Below, one piece after another: positions 39,959 to 51,238 of a stretch of 64,000 nucleotides of DNA. Position numbers and translations under genes: made by a program. Position 1 is the stretch's first letter; each line of letters opens with the position of its first letter. Source of the DNA: Paenarthrobacter sp. AR 02. Its GTDB lineage: Bacteria; Actinomycetota; Actinomycetes; Actinomycetales; Micrococcaceae. The DNA is taken from contig NZ_JAJUKH010000001.1 of assembly GCF_021538675.1 (NCBI RefSeq), positions 1,245,532 to 1,309,531 of the forward strand, written 5' to 3'. Under the pieces are notes generated by a model, which was given only the letters and a program-made list of their open reading frames with translations, was not told the DNA's origin and searched no databases.

Positions 39959-42805
39959 TTGACTGTTCAATCAACCCCCACCGCGTTCGCGGACCGGCAT
40001 ATCGGCGCCCGCCGCCAGGCCGATGTTGACACCATGCTCAAGGCCATCGGCTATGACTCTGTCGACGGCCTGGTGGACATTGCTGTCCCAGATTCCATCC
40101 GCCAGGACACTGCGCTGAAGTTGCAGGACGCCCTCACCGAGGTGCAGGTCCTCACTGAGCTGCGCAAGCTGGCTTCCAAGAACAAAACCGCCGTGCAGAT
40201 GATCGGCCAGGGCTACTACGACACCGTGACGCCGCCCGTCATCCGCCGCAACATCCTCGAATCCCCGGCTTGGTACACGGCCTACACCCCGTACCAGCCG
40301 GAAATTTCCCAGGGCCGCCTCGAAGCGCTGCTCAACTTCCAGACCATGGTCCAGGACCTCACGGGACTTCCCGTGGCCAACGCCTCGCTGCTGGACGAAG
40401 CTACCGCCGTTGCCGAGGCAGTGCTGCTCATGCGCAGGGCGAACAAGGCTGTGAAGGACGGCAAGACAGTCCTGGACGCCGACCTCCTCCCGCAGACCAT
40501 CGCAATCGTGAAGGGCCGCGCCGAGGCGCTGGGTTTTGAGGTCGAGATCGCGGACCTCTCGGCTGGCCTGCCCGACGGCGACATCAACGGTATCGTCCTG
40601 CAGCAGCCGGGCGTTTCGGGCCGCGTTTTCAACCACGCCCCGGTGATCGCCGAAGCCAAGGAACGTGGCGCCTTGGTCACTGTCGCGGCAGATCTGCTGG
40701 CGCTCACCCTCATCACGCCCCCGGGCGAACAAGGTGCCGATGTCGCCGTCGGAACCGCGCAGCGTTTCGGTGTCCCGCTGTTCTTCGGCGGCCCACACGC
40801 CGCGTACATGGCCGTCCGCGACGGCATGGAGCGCACGCTCCCGGGCCGCATCGTCGGCGTCTCCAAAGACAACGCGGGCGTTCCGGCGTACCGCCTGGCC
40901 CTCCAGACCCGCGAGCAGCACATCCGCCGCGAAAAGGCCACGTCCAACATCTGTACAGCCCAGGCATTGCTGGCCATCGTGGCCTCGATGTACGCCGTCT
41001 ACCACGGCCCGGAAGGCCTGAAGTCGATCGCCGAAACCGTTCACGGTCACGCACGCACGCTGGCGACGGCTCTGACGGCCGCCGGCCGCGAGCTCGTGAC
41101 CGAGGCGTTCTTCGACACCCTCACCGTCTGTGTCCCAGGCAAGGCTGACAAAGTCATCGCCGCCGCCGAAGCCCGCGGCATCAACCTGCGGTTCATCGAC
41201 GCCGACACCGTGGGCGTCTCCATTGATGAAACCACGACGCCGGAGGTCCTCTCCGCCGTTGCCGTCGCCTTTGGTGCCGGTCCGGTGAAGGACGCGGCGG
41301 GCTTCGAGCTGCCCTCGGACGTGGTCCGGACCAGCTATTTCCTGCAGCACCCGGTGTTCAACACGCACCGTTCCGAGACGCAGCTGTTGCGCTATATCCG
41401 CAAGCTGTCCGACCGGGACCTCGCGCTGGACCGCACCATGATCCCGCTGGGTTCGTGCACTATGAAGCTGAACGCGACCGCTGAGATGGAAGCCATCTCC
41501 TGGCCCGAGTTCGCCTCCATCCATCCCTTCGCACCGGACCACCAGACGGCCGGCTGGCGCGAACTGATCGAGGACCTGGAAGCGGACCTGACCGAGATCA
41601 CCGGCTACGACCAGGTCTCCATCCAGCCGAACGCCGGTTCCCAGGGAGAGCTCGCCGGGCTCCTGGCAATCCGCGGCTACCACCTCTCCCGGGGTGACGA
41701 GCAGCGCACTGTCTGCCTGATTCCCGCTTCCGCGCACGGCACCAACGCTGCCTCCGCAGTGCTGGCCGGCATGAAAGTGGTTGTGGTGGCGACGGCTGCT
41801 GACGGGACCATCGACCACGCGGACCTGACCGCCAAGATCGAAGCCAACAAGGACGTGCTGTCCTGCATCATGATCACCTACCCGTCCACGCACGGTGTGT
41901 ACGACGCCGACGTCGTTGAGGTGTGCGACGCCGTCCACCATGCTGGCGGCCAGGTGTACGTCGATGGCGCGAACTTGAACGCGCTGGTTGGTTTGGCGCA
42001 GCCGGGCAAGTTCGGTGGCGACGTGTCCCACCTGAACCTGCACAAGACGTTCTGCATCCCGCACGGCGGCGGCGGTCCCGGTGTTGGACCCGTTGCAGCA
42101 AAAGCCCACTTGGCTCCGTTCATGCCGGGCGATGCCAACAAGGCAGCCCACGAACCGGGTCATGGCGTGGCGATTTCCGCTTCGCGCTACGGATCCGCTG
42201 GTGTGCTGCCGATCTCCTGGGCTTACGTGAAGCTCATGGGTGGGCAGGGCCTCACTGAAGCCACCAAGTCGGCGCTGCTGGCCGCGAACTACGTTGCTTC
42301 CCGGCTGGATGAGCACTTCCCGGTCCTCTACACCGGAGAGGGCGGGCTGGTGGCGCACGAGTGCATCCTGGACCTGCGCGAGCTGACGGCCCGCACCGGA
42401 GTCACGGCTGAAGATGTGGCCAAGCGCCTCATCGACTTCGGCTTCCACGCCCCCACCCTCGCCTTCCCGGTTGCTGGGACGCTGATGGTGGAGCCCACCG
42501 AATCCGAAGACCTTGCCGAAATCGATCGTTTCATCGAAGCCATGATCACCATCCGTGCCGAGATCGAGCAGGTGGCCAGCGGTGATTTCACTGTCGAGGA
42601 GTCGCCGCTGCGCAACGCGCCGCACACCGCTGCCGCCGTCGTAAATTCCGACTGGGACCGCCAGTATCCGCGCGAGCAGGCCGCATTCCCCGTCCACCAC
42701 CTCAAGCAGGACAAGTACTTCCCGCCAGTGGGCCGCATCGACGGCGCAGCCGGCGACCGCAATCTGGTGTGCTCCTGCCCTCCGATCGAATCATTCGAGA
42801 ACTAA
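39959..42805 (+). CDS. gcvP: Glycine dehydrogenase (decarboxylating), P protein
   Basis: 948-residue single-chain P protein. It decarboxylates glycine and passes the aminomethyl group to lipoyl-GcvH. PLP Lys696 lies in [16 protein letters not shown]. Other family segments are FADRHIGAR near the start, [16 protein letters not shown], and [12 protein letters not shown] at mid-protein. TTG 39959 (GGAG 6 bases before) is preferred over ATG 39947, which has no ribosome site and adds four residues. The riboswitch leader controls it. A long antisense reading frame exists in this gene but is a shadow. Confidence 0.97.
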   Translation: MTVQSTPTAFADRHIGARRQADVDTMLKAIGYDSVDGLVDIAVPDSIRQDTALKLQDALTEVQVLTELRKLASKNKTAVQMIGQGYYDTVTPPVIRRNILESPAWYTAYTPYQPEISQGRLEALLNFQTMVQDLTGLPVANASLLDEATAVAEAVLLMRRANKAVKDGKTVLDADLLPQTIAIVKGRAEALGFEVEIADLSAGLPDGDINGIVLQQPGVSGRVFNHAPVIAEAKERGALVTVAADLLALTLITPPGEQGADVAVGTAQRFGVPLFFGGPHAAYMAVRDGMERTLPGRIVGVSKDNAGVPAYRLALQTREQHIRREKATSNICTAQALLAIVASMYAVYHGPEGLKSIAETVHGHARTLATALTAAGRELVTEAFFDTLTVCVPGKADKVIAAAEARGINLRFIDADTVGVSIDETTTPEVLSAVAVAFGAGPVKDAAGFELPSDVVRTSYFLQHPVFNTHRSETQLLRYIRKLSDRDLALDRTMIPLGSCTMKLNATAEMEAISWPEFASIHPFAPDHQTAGWRELIEDLEADLTEITGYDQVSIQPNAGSQGELAGLLAIRGYHLSRGDEQRTVCLIPASAHGTNAASAVLAGMKVVVVATAADGTIDHADLTAKIEANKDVLSCIMITYPSTHGVYDADVVEVCDAVHHAGGQVYVDGANLNALVGLAQPGKFGGDVSHLNLHKTFCIPHGGGGPGVGPVAAKAHLAPFMPGDANKAAHEPGHGVAISASRYGSAGVLPISWAYVKLMGGQGLTEATKSALLAANYVASRLDEHFPVLYTGEGGLVAHECILDLRELTARTGVTAEDVAKRLIDFGFHAPTLAFPVAGTLMVEPTESEDLAEIDRFIEAMITIRAEIEQVASGDFTVEESPLRNAPHTAAAVVNSDWDRQYPREQAAFPVHHLKQDKYFPPVGRIDGAAGDRNLVCSCPPIESFEN

Positions 42806-42817
42806 AGGATCCCGATC

Positions 42818-43954
42818 ATGACTGAGAACTACACGGCTCTGTACGAGCAACACAAAAAGGCGGGTGCGTCCTTCACGGACTTCGGTGGCTGGCAGATGCC
42901 GCTGAAATACGATTCCGAGCTCGCCGAGCACCACGCAGTCCGCAACGCCGCTGGCCTGTTCGACCTCTCCCACATGGGCGAAGTCTGGGTCACCGGGCCG
43001 GAGGCTGCAGCGTTCCTGGACTACGCGCTGGTGGGCAAGCTGTCCGCGATCGCAGTGGGAAAGGCCAAGTATTCGCTCATCTGCGACACCGACGGCGGCA
43101 TCATCGATGACCTCATCACGTACCGGCGCCCCTCGCCCGAAGAAGGCGTGGACCGGTACCTGGTGGTTCCCAACGCGGGCAACGCCAAGGTCGTAGCAGT
43201 GGCACTTCGCGAACGCGCAGCCGGTTTTGACGTTTCCGTGGAGGATGCATCCGCCGAAACCTCACTGATCGCCGTGCAGGGACCCAATGCCGAGGGCATC
43301 CTGCTGGAGCTGGTCCCCGCCGAACAGCACGCGCTGGTCACCGAGCTGAAGTACTACGCAGCCGTTGACGTGAGCATCAACGGGCAGGACCTGCTGCTGG
43401 CACGCACCGGGTACACCGGCGAAGACGGCTTCGAGATCTATGTCCCGAACGTCGACGCTTCCGTACTGTGGGAAGCCCTTCTTGAAGCCGGTGAAGGCCA
43501 GGGACTCATCCCGGCAGGGCTCGCCGCCCGCGACTCCCTGCGCCTCGAAGCCGGAATGCCCCTCTACGGGAACGAGCTCTCCCGTCACATGAATCCCTAC
43601 GCCGCCGGACTGGGACCCGTGGTTTCCCTGGCCAAGGAGGGTGATTTCGTGGGCAAGGAAGCGCTCGCCGCGATCAAGGCTGCGGGTGTCGGAGCCACTC
43701 TCGGCCAGAAGCTCGTGGGGCTCAAGGGAGCCGGCCGTCGTGCCGCCCGTGGGCACTACTCGGTACTCAAGGACGGTTCCCTGATCGGTGAGGTGACCTC
43801 CGGGCAGCCCAGCCCGACGCTCGGTTACCCGGTCGCGTTGGCGTATGTCGACGTCGAACATTCCGTCGTTGGCACTGTGGTGGACGTCGACCTGCGCGGC
43901 AAGGCCGAGCCGTTTGAAGTCGTGCAGCTGCCGTTCTACAAGCGCACCAAGTAG
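42818..43954 (+). CDS. gcvT: Aminomethyltransferase, T protein
   Basis: 378-residue T protein of the glycine cleavage system. It releases ammonia and transfers the methylene group to tetrahydrofolate. Visible family segments are ALYEQHKKAGASFTDFGGW, FDLSHMGEVWVTG, ARTGYTGEDGFEIY and ARDSLRLEAGMPLYGNEL. It begins 12 bp after gcvP in the same operon. Confidence 0.97.
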   Translation: MTENYTALYEQHKKAGASFTDFGGWQMPLKYDSELAEHHAVRNAAGLFDLSHMGEVWVTGPEAAAFLDYALVGKLSAIAVGKAKYSLICDTDGGIIDDLITYRRPSPEEGVDRYLVVPNAGNAKVVAVALRERAAGFDVSVEDASAETSLIAVQGPNAEGILLELVPAEQHALVTELKYYAAVDVSINGQDLLLARTGYTGEDGFEIYVPNVDASVLWEALLEAGEGQGLIPAGLAARDSLRLEAGMPLYGNELSRHMNPYAAGLGPVVSLAKEGDFVGKEALAAIKAAGVGATLGQKLVGLKGAGRRAARGHYSVLKDGSLIGEVTSGQPSPTLGYPVALAYVDVEHSVVGTVVDVDLRGKAEPFEVVQLPFYKRTK

Positions 43955-43969
43955 CCCGGATCTTCGGGA

Positions 43970-44044
43970 CCGCCGACCTCTGCATGCTCGGTCGCACGGC
44001 GCCCGCTGGGCGGACGCGACGCTCCCTTGGACGCATGCTGCCGG
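43970..44044 (+). repeat. Intergenic repeat, family 2, copy 1
   Basis: About 75 bp, beginning 16 bp after the gcvT stop, closely match 45879-45958 after glyA. Shared blocks are TGCTCGGTCGC, CGCCCGCTGGGCGGACG, and GACGCTCCCTTGGACGCA with a few substitutions between the copies. CCCGC-TGG-GCGGG-like pairing suggests a local hairpin. The element lies between gcvT and gcvH. Confidence 0.65.
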
Positions 44045-44160
44045 TCGCCGGACCCGAACCGTTGTGGATGGTGGCGCTGTTTGAACCCCTAAGCGCTGGT
44101 TGATCTGTCAACCTGCCGCGAGTGATCTTGAAAGTTTCAGTTAGTGAGAGAAGGAATCTT

Positions 44161-44540
44161 ATGAGCAAAGTAGTTGCTGAATTGAAATACTCGGCTGAGC
44201 ACGAGTGGGTTGCCGCCGATGGTGGCGGGCCGGTAGGCATTGGGATCTCCGCCGTTGCTGCGGACGCCCTGGGCGACATTGTCTACGTTGACCTCCCCGA
44301 GGTCGGTTCCACTGTGACCGCAGGCGAGACCTGTGGCGAAGTCGAGTCCACCAAGTCGGTCTCCGACCTGTACTCGCCCGTCACCGGCGAGGTCACCGAA
44401 ATCAACGACGCCGTTGTTTCCGACCCCGCCCTGATCAACAACGATCCCTACGGTGCAGGCTGGCTGTTCAAGGTGGCCGCCACCGAGGAAGGACCGCTTA
44501 TGTCGGCCGAAGAATACGCTGCAACGAACGGTGGAGAACT

Positions 44541-44544
<4 letters not shown>
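44161..44544 (+). CDS. gcvH: Glycine cleavage system H protein
   Basis: 127-residue lipoyl carrier. The lipoylated Lys65 lies in [16 protein letters not shown], and the N-terminus [11 protein letters not shown] and late GAGWLFKVA are typical. ATG 44161 follows GAGAAGGA. lipA, which makes the lipoyl group in place, is 3.2 kb downstream. Its stop overlaps the glyA start (GTGA). It lies 206 bp after gcvT, with a repeat in between. Confidence 0.97.
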
Positions 44545-45860
<1,316 letters not shown>

Positions 45861-45878
45861 GCCTCGCTGGTCCGTGGG

Positions 45879-45958
45879 GTGCCGACATCCTCCGCGTGCT
45901 CGGTCGCGAAAACGCCCGCTGGGCGGACGTGACGCTCCCTTGGACGCACGCTTCCGGA
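45879..45958 (+). repeat. Intergenic repeat, family 2, copy 2
   Basis: About 80 bp matching 43970-44044 with substitutions: TGCTCGGTCGC, GCCCGCTGGGCGGACG and GACGCTCCCTTGGACGCA recur in the same order and orientation. It starts 18 bp after the glyA stop. Confidence 0.65.
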
Positions 45959-46074
45959 TGCCGCCGCCCCAAAGGGCCCATGGTCTAGGCACCGGTTTGG
46001 GGGCCGGACAAGCGGGTTCGTTTGTTTGGAAAATGGGTCCACCTGCCGGGGGCGGGCTCGTGATGATCTCCCGG

Positions 46075-46186
46075 GTGTGGCATTTGCTGGGAACGAATGC
46101 CACACATCACTACCGGGTTTGGGGGTTCGCACTGGGACCTCCACGGGGGCCGGGCCGGCCTTGGCTCGGGATTTGGTCCGGCCCCC
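46075..46186 (+). promoter_or_regulatory. Structured leader or terminator upstream of sdaA
   Basis: The 370-bp gap between glyA and sdaA holds, after repeat copy 2, two good stem-loops. GTGTGGCATT (46075-46084) pairs with AATGCCACAC (46096-46105) around 11 bases. GGGGGCCGG (46145-46153) pairs with CCGGCCCCC (46178-46186) and is followed by a T-rich run (46191-46206). The second could be a terminator or attenuator. I recognise no known riboswitch class here. Confidence 0.5.
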
Positions 46187-46230
46187 ACCTGTTGTTTGTT
46201 TTCTTCTCCTCCCTGAAAGGGATCACGGCT

Positions 46231-47631
46231 ATGGCTGTTGGTGTTTTCGATTTGTTCTCCGTGGGCATTGGTCCGTCGAGTTCGCATACGGTGGGCCCGA
46301 TGCGTGCCGGGGCGGTGTTCGCCCGGGAACTTCGTGAGTCCGGCGTGCTGTCTTCTGTTGCAGGGTTGCGCGTTGATCTCTACGGTTCGTTGGCGGCGAC
46401 GGGTCGTGGGCATGGGACGTTCACTGCGACCCTGCTTGGCTTGGAGGGCTACGAGCCGGAGTTGATCCTTCCCGATGAGGTGGAGGAGCGGTTGGCGTCG
46501 ATTGCGGAGACGGGGAAGCTGAACCTGGCTGGTGGTGTGCTGCTGGATTATGCGGTGGAGGACATGGTTTTGCATCCGTTGACGGTGTTGCCGCGGCATA
46601 CGAACGGGATGAAGTTCGCTGTCTCCGATGCCGAGGGGAATGTTCTGAAGGAGGCGACGTTTTTCTCGGTCGGTGGTGGGTTCATTGTCCGGGAGGGGGA
46701 GGAGTCCGCGGCGCAGGCGGAGTTGGAGGAGTCGAAGAAGGAGTTGCCGTTGCCGTTCCGGACGGCGGCGGAGTTGTTGGGCCGGTGCGCGTCCAAGGGT
46801 TTGGGGATCAGCGACATCATGTTCATCAATGAGCGGGCGTCCCGGTCCGAGGAGGAGATCCGGGAGGGTCTGCTGCATATTTGGGCTGTGATGGAGGCTT
46901 GTGTTGAAACCAGTTTGCAGCGTGAGGGTGTGTTGCCGGGTGGGTTGAAGGTCCGTCGTCGTGCGCCTGATTGGTTGGAGCGGCTCCTGAAGGAGGACAA
47001 GGACCGGAACGATCCGAAGTACTGGCAGGAGTGGGTGAACCTGATCGCGTTGGCGGTCAATGAGGAGAACGCCTCCGGTGGGCGGGTGGTGACGGCTCCG
47101 ACCAATGGTGCTGCGGGGATCATTCCTGCGGTGTTGTATTACGCGTTGAATTACGCCCCGGGCATGGATAAAGCGACCCGGGCTGATAAGGACGATGTGG
47201 TGGTGAAGTTCCTGCTCGCTGCCGGTGCGGTGGGTGTGTTGTATAAGGAGCAGGCGTCTATTTCGGGTGCTGAGGTGGGTTGTCAGGGTGAGGTCGGGTC
47301 GGCGTCGTCGATGGCTGCTGCGGGTTTGGCTGAGGTGATGGGTGGTTCCCCGGGTCAGGTGGAGAACGCTGCGGAGATCGCGATGGAACATAACCTGGGG
47401 TTGACGTGTGATCCGATTGGCGGGTTGGTGCAGATCCCGTGTATCGAGCGGAACGCGATTGCTGCGGCGAAGGCGATCAACGCGGCGAAGATGGCGTTGT
47501 GGGGTGACGGTACGCACCGGGTCTCGTTGGACGAGGTGATCGTGACCATGCGTGAAACGGGCAAGGACATGTCCCACAAATACAAAGAAACAGCGATGGG
47601 CGGCCTCGCCGTCAACGTCGTCGAATGCTGA
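46231..47631 (+). CDS. sdaA: L-serine ammonia-lyase (Fe-S type)
   Basis: 466-residue single-chain L-serine dehydratase that makes pyruvate and ammonia. The beta-like domain starts [20 protein letters not shown]. The alpha-like part has [14 protein letters not shown] and the Cys positions for the 4Fe-4S cluster ([18 protein letters not shown], and IPCIERN). The true start is ATG 46231, after AAAGGGA; the frame is open far upstream. Codon choice is unusual for the region: many codons end in G or T (GGT, TTG, GTG, GCG), while gcvP and glyA end mostly in C. Confidence 0.95.
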   Translation: MAVGVFDLFSVGIGPSSSHTVGPMRAGAVFARELRESGVLSSVAGLRVDLYGSLAATGRGHGTFTATLLGLEGYEPELILPDEVEERLASIAETGKLNLAGGVLLDYAVEDMVLHPLTVLPRHTNGMKFAVSDAEGNVLKEATFFSVGGGFIVREGEESAAQAELEESKKELPLPFRTAAELLGRCASKGLGISDIMFINERASRSEEEIREGLLHIWAVMEACVETSLQREGVLPGGLKVRRRAPDWLERLLKEDKDRNDPKYWQEWVNLIALAVNEENASGGRVVTAPTNGAAGIIPAVLYYALNYAPGMDKATRADKDDVVVKFLLAAGAVGVLYKEQASISGAEVGCQGEVGSASSMAAAGLAEVMGGSPGQVENAAEIAMEHNLGLTCDPIGGLVQIPCIERNAIAAAKAINAAKMALWGDGTHRVSLDEVIVTMRETGKDMSHKYKETAMGGLAVNVVEC

Positions 47632-47636
47632 AAAAC

Positions 47637-47704
47637 GCCCGTTGTGAGGCCCGCTTTGCCGCCTAAAACCCAGGCAAAGCACGCAGAGCAGACCCCGCAA
47701 CGCA
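47637..47704 (+). repeat. Intergenic hairpin repeat, family 1, copy C
   Basis: About 68 bp directly after the sdaA stop: CCCGTTGTGAGGCCCGCTTT at the start, GCAGAGCAGACCCCGCAACG at the end, and a TAAAACCCAGG loop. It is the third locus of the family at 5198 and 14996, again placed straight after an operon end. Confidence 0.7.
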
Positions 47705-47744
47705 CTGCCGCAAGAAGATTGAAACCCAAGAACGAAGGAACGTC

Positions 47745-48752
47745 ATGACACTCGCACCTGAAGGCCGTAAGTTGCTGCGCGTTGAGCAGCGTAACTCGGC
47801 GGTACCGGTTGAACGTAAGCCTGAGTGGATCAAGGCCAAGGTCCAGATGGGTCCTGAGTTCGTCCAGCTCAAGAACCTGGTGAAGAAGGAAGGGTTGCAC
47901 ACGGTCTGTGAAGAGGCCGGCTGCCCGAACATTTTCGAGTGTTGGGAAGACAAGGAAGCGACGTTCCTGATCGGCGGGTCCGAGTGCACCCGCCGCTGTG
48001 ATTTCTGCCAGATCGATACCGGCAAACCCTCCCCGGTGGACATGTTCGAACCCACGAAGGTGGCCCGCTCGGTGCAGGCCATGCAGCTGCGGTACGCCAC
48101 GGTGACCGGTGTGGCCCGTGATGACCTGGCTGATGAGGGTGTGTGGTTGTACGCCGAAACGGTGCGGAAGATCCACGAACTGAACCCGGGCACCGGGGTG
48201 GAGTTGCTGATCCCGGACTTCTCCGGCAAGCCCGAGCACATCGCGGCGATCTGCGATTCCAAGCCCGAGGTGTTCGCGCACAACGTCGAGACCGTGCCGA
48301 GGATTTTCAAGCGGATCCGGCCGGCGTTCCGGTATGAGCGGTCCATGGATGTCATCACCCAGGGCCGGGACCTGGGCATGGTGACCAAGTCCAACCTGAT
48401 CCTGGGCATGGGCGAGACCCGTGAAGAGATTTCCGAGGCCCTGCGTGACCTGCACGCGGCCGGGTGTGACCTGATCACGATCACCCAGTACCTGCGTCCT
48501 TCCGAACGGCACCTTCCGGTGGACCGGTGGGTCAAGCCGCAGGAGTTCGTGGACCTGCAGCACGAGGCCGAGGAGATCGGATTCCTCGGCGTCATGTCCG
48601 GCCCGTTGGTCCGCTCCTCCTACCGGGCCGGGCGTCTGTGGGCCACCGCGATGCGCAAGAAAGGCTGGGAAATCCCCGCCGCCCTGGCACACATCGAGTC
48701 CTCCGGCACCACCCGCCAGGAAGCCTCCACCATCCTCGCAGCCCACAGCTAA
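47745..48752 (+). CDS. lipA: Lipoyl synthase
   Basis: 335-residue radical-SAM enzyme that inserts sulfurs into octanoyl groups. The auxiliary-cluster motif [13 protein letters not shown] and the radical-SAM motif CTRRCDFCQ are intact. The C-terminal [11 protein letters not shown] carries the family Ser ligand. ATG 47745 has GAAGGAAC 6 bases upstream. It serves GcvH and the other lipoyl enzymes. It forms the end of the glycine/serine block and is followed by a strong terminator. Confidence 0.97.
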   Translation: MTLAPEGRKLLRVEQRNSAVPVERKPEWIKAKVQMGPEFVQLKNLVKKEGLHTVCEEAGCPNIFECWEDKEATFLIGGSECTRRCDFCQIDTGKPSPVDMFEPTKVARSVQAMQLRYATVTGVARDDLADEGVWLYAETVRKIHELNPGTGVELLIPDFSGKPEHIAAICDSKPEVFAHNVETVPRIFKRIRPAFRYERSMDVITQGRDLGMVTKSNLILGMGETREEISEALRDLHAAGCDLITITQYLRPSERHLPVDRWVKPQEFVDLQHEAEEIGFLGVMSGPLVRSSYRAGRLWATAMRKKGWEIPAALAHIESSGTTRQEASTILAAHS

Positions 48753-48830
48753 CCCCCCCGGCCGCGCTCCCTTGCCGGCACCCGAACCGGACGGCATCGG
48801 CAAGGAACATCCGGGCAGCGCAGAAGAAGT

Positions 48831-48878
48831 ACGACGGCGGTCTGGTCACCTCTCCGGAGGTGACCAGACGGCCGTCGT
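48831..48878 (+). terminator. Strong terminator after lipA
   Basis: A 22-bp stem (48831-48852 with 48857-48878, about two mismatches) around a TCCG loop, 79 bp after the lipA stop. A TTGTTT run follows on the plus strand. Confidence 0.85.
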
Positions 48879-49320
48879 GGTTGTTTAAGGCCGCTGTGGT
48901 TCCTCGACGTAGGGGAGTAGTGCGGCAGCGGTGGGGAAAAACGTTCGAACACCAGCGCAGTTTTTGCTCAAGACAGCCACAATCTTTGCGCACTCACACT
49001 CGAGGGCCATCCCGGGGATAGCGCGTGGCCCCTGTCCACCCCTTGGACAGCTCCTCCCGGAAGCGGGTACCGGGCCCTTGCCCTGTCCGAGATCGGGCGA
49101 GGGGCGCCAAGTAGTCCGCTACCCAAAACTGAGTACCTGCATGGTGCGTGTGGGTATTTCGAGTGCCATGTTCGGATGAAAAGAGGCGTACATCCAAGAG
49201 TAGCCACGGTGCCTCCGGTCGCTGAACTATTGGGGGCATCGCTTCATCCGCCAGCAACGGCCGGATGCTGGGGGTTGCTCTGCGGCTCCCCGGTACATCG
49301 ATCAACCAAGGAGTCTTACC
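48879..49320. other. 442-bp intergenic region before the secreted-protein cluster
   Basis: No gene-like frame, and no known riboswitch could be recognised. The region is probably the promoter and leader of the cluster that starts at 49321, with CAAGGAG just before its ATG. Small inverted pieces are present (for example GTCCACCCCTTGGAC at 49036-49050), but none forms a clear terminator. Confidence 0.4.
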
Positions 49321-49776
49321 ATGCGCAAACTTTCCAAGAAGAGCCGGATCACAGCCGCCGTCGCTGGCGTGGCCTTGGTGGCGGTCGGCGGCGGAGCTGC
49401 CTACGCTTACTGGACCACCACGGGCTCCGGCAGTGGCTCGGCGACAAATTCGGCCGGCGGCGGAACGGTCACACTTCACGCTAACTTCGCCGGTGGTCTT
49501 GCCCCGGGCAACCAGGTTCCCGTCGCGTACACCGCCGACAATTCGACCACGTCAGGCACCGTTGTGGGAGCCCTGACCGCCAACGTGACCACCAACGTGG
49601 CCGGCTGTCTCCCCGCCTGGTTCGATGTCACCGCGGTAACCACCAACACCTTGGTCGCCGCCAACACCACCGGTACCTCAGTGGGCAGCGGAACGCTGAA
49701 GTTCAACGACAGCGGCACGGTCAACCAGGACGCCTGCAAGTCCGCGATCGTCACCGTCAACGTCGCCAGCCAGTAG
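49321..49776 (+). CDS. Small secreted protein with SipW-type signal region
   Basis: 151 residues. A basic start (MRKLSKKSRITAAVAGVALV) and hydrophobic core lead to GGGAAYAYWTTTGSGSGSAT, the A-x-A-Y-W motif that follows signal peptides cleaved by SipW-type peptidases. The mature part is a Thr/Val-rich beta domain with one Cys pair (GCLPAWFDV and DACKSAIVTV). The Cys-bracketed end resembles those of the next two genes. The function may be fibre, pilus or matrix assembly; unproven. First gene of a four-gene cluster. Confidence 0.75.
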   Translation: MRKLSKKSRITAAVAGVALVAVGGGAAYAYWTTTGSGSGSATNSAGGGTVTLHANFAGGLAPGNQVPVAYTADNSTTSGTVVGALTANVTTNVAGCLPAWFDVTAVTTNTLVAANTTGTSVGSGTLKFNDSGTVNQDACKSAIVTVNVASQ

Positions 49777-49866
49777 TACCAAACCGCCGGGGACCTCTTT
49801 GCGAATGGTGGTCCCCGGCTTCAAGCTTCCTCCCGTCCAGAACGCGCCCGTCCGAAAAGAGGCTCC

Positions 49867-50721
49867 ATGCAACCCCAGCCAGTACGCATGAGGATGCCGG
49901 TCGGTCGTGCGGGGATTGCGGTCAAGGCTGCACTCCTCACGTTGTTGGTTGTCCTGGCGTCCGTGGCATCGTTGGGCGCCAGCGGCGGGCAAAGCAACGG
50001 GAAGGCAACCGGAGCCAAGGAGACGATCGGAATATTGCTGGCCCTGTCGCCATCAAGCCGCAACGTGGATCAAGGCCAGGCCGCAGCGTTCGACGTCACG
50101 ATCTCCTCGAGTGGAGGCCTTTCGGGGCCAGTCACCTTCTACGTCACGGGACTGCCTTCGGGAACGACGGCGGCATGGTCGCCGTCGTCGGTGGTTCTCT
50201 CATCCGGCAGTTCGACGAAAGCGACGTTGACCCTCACGACGAGTCCCACCACGCCGGCCGGGAAATCCGACATCACGGTGACGGTCACCAGCGGAACCAC
50301 AAAGTCCAACGCCGCACAGGCGCAGTTGCAAGTGAAGGAAGTCAAGCGAAGCTTCGGTGTCTCCGGGTCATTGCAGGGCCCACTGGCGCCAGGGGTGTCC
50401 CTACCCTTGGACCTGAAGATCTCCAACCCGGAGAACAAAAACATAGCGGTGACCATGCTGTCCGCGTCCATTAGCAAAGTGGTTCGGACCCCGGCGGCCG
50501 TCGCGGCGGGGCTCCCTTGCAGCAGCGCGGACTACAGCGTCACCCAATTCACTGGCACCTACCCCATCGACATCAAGCCAGGATCCACCTCGTTGTCCGC
50601 TTTGGGGCTTCCACAGGCACGTTGGCCCCGCATCGCCATGCTGGACACGTTGCAGCTCCAGGACGGCTGCAAGGGCGCGACCCTCGAACTCACTTTCTCC
50701 GGGACGGGACAGGCGAACTGA
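49867..50721 (+). CDS. Secreted beta-domain protein
   Basis: 284 residues. The N-terminus has a basic region (RMRMPVGRAGIAVK) and hydrophobic stretch (AALLTLLVVLASVASLGASG). Residues of about 50-155 form an Ig-like domain (FDVTISSSGGLSGPVTFYVTG). Residues of about 165-284 are a second beta domain with the Cys pair in LPCSSADYSVTQF and LQDGCKGATLELTFSG, similar to the ends of its two neighbours. It lacks the A-Y-A-Y-W motif. GTG is not needed: ATG 49867 follows AAAGAGG. It sits 90 bp after the first gene. Confidence 0.7.
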   Translation: MQPQPVRMRMPVGRAGIAVKAALLTLLVVLASVASLGASGGQSNGKATGAKETIGILLALSPSSRNVDQGQAAAFDVTISSSGGLSGPVTFYVTGLPSGTTAAWSPSSVVLSSGSSTKATLTLTTSPTTPAGKSDITVTVTSGTTKSNAAQAQLQVKEVKRSFGVSGSLQGPLAPGVSLPLDLKISNPENKNIAVTMLSASISKVVRTPAAVAAGLPCSSADYSVTQFTGTYPIDIKPGSTSLSALGLPQARWPRIAMLDTLQLQDGCKGATLELTFSGTGQAN

Positions 50722-50722
50722 C

Positions 50723-51238
50723 ATGAAAATGACTGTCCGGAGTCCACGTACTCCCAGCACAGGCCGACTCGCCCGAACTGCGGCTGCCACAGTGGCGCTC
50801 TGCATCTTAGGCGGTGCTGGATCCGCCTACGCGTACTGGGGCCGCATTGGTATCGGCGCGGGTTCGGCAACCAACGGCACCATGCAGACCGTCATTGTGG
50901 ACGCTCTCATTGCGGGAGACACTCCCCAAAACACCCTCATCCCCGGCGGTACCGCCGACGTCATCATCAGGGCCACCAACCCCAACGCGCACGCCGTCAC
51001 CCTCTACGGACTGGCGGCCAACGGAGCCATCACGGCGGATGCGGGCCATTCCGGCTGCACCACCACCGGAGTGACCTTCACGCCACCGTCCGTTCCACTT
51101 ACCCCGCCGGTTACCGTGCAGCCGAACTCCTCCATACTGCTGACGCTTCCAGGGGCAGCAAGTATGAGCACCGCATCGCTCTCCGCCTGCCAAGGAGCCC
51201 AATTCCGCATCCCCGTCACATTGGAGGCCCGCAAGTGA
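50723..51238 (+). CDS. Secreted protein with SipW-type signal region
   Basis: 171 residues. The signal region is TAAATVALCILGGAGSAYAYW, then GRIGIGAGSATNGTM, matching the first gene. A beta domain follows, ending in the Cys pair GCTTTGVTFTPP and SACQGAQFRIPVTLE. It starts 1 base after the previous stop (TGAC-ATG) and overlaps the next by GTGA, so the cluster is one operon. The function is unknown; membership of a SipW-exported surface assembly is inferred. Confidence 0.72.
   Translation: MKMTVRSPRTPSTGRLARTAAATVALCILGGAGSAYAYWGRIGIGAGSATNGTMQTVIVDALIAGDTPQNTLIPGGTADVIIRATNPNAHAVTLYGLAANGAITADAGHSGCTTTGVTFTPPSVPLTPPVTVQPNSSILLTLPGAASMSTASLSACQGAQFRIPVTLEARK

Noticed and set aside
39971..42700. 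Stop-free frame of 909 codons on the minus strand inside gcvP
   Set aside because: It mirrors a complete, well-conserved P protein on the plus strand. High GC content and C-ending codons remove stops from the opposite strand; the translation is His/Arg/Gly-rich with no domain.
45985..47700. Stop-free frame of 571 codons opposite sdaA
   Set aside because: It is a shadow of the G/T-rich sdaA coding strand and translates to a low-complexity His/Arg/Leu-rich sequence.
48879..49320. Possible riboswitch (ydaO or c-di-GMP type) before the secreted-protein cluster
   Set aside because: No recognisable core sequence of a known class could be matched by eye; kept only as an unassigned leader.
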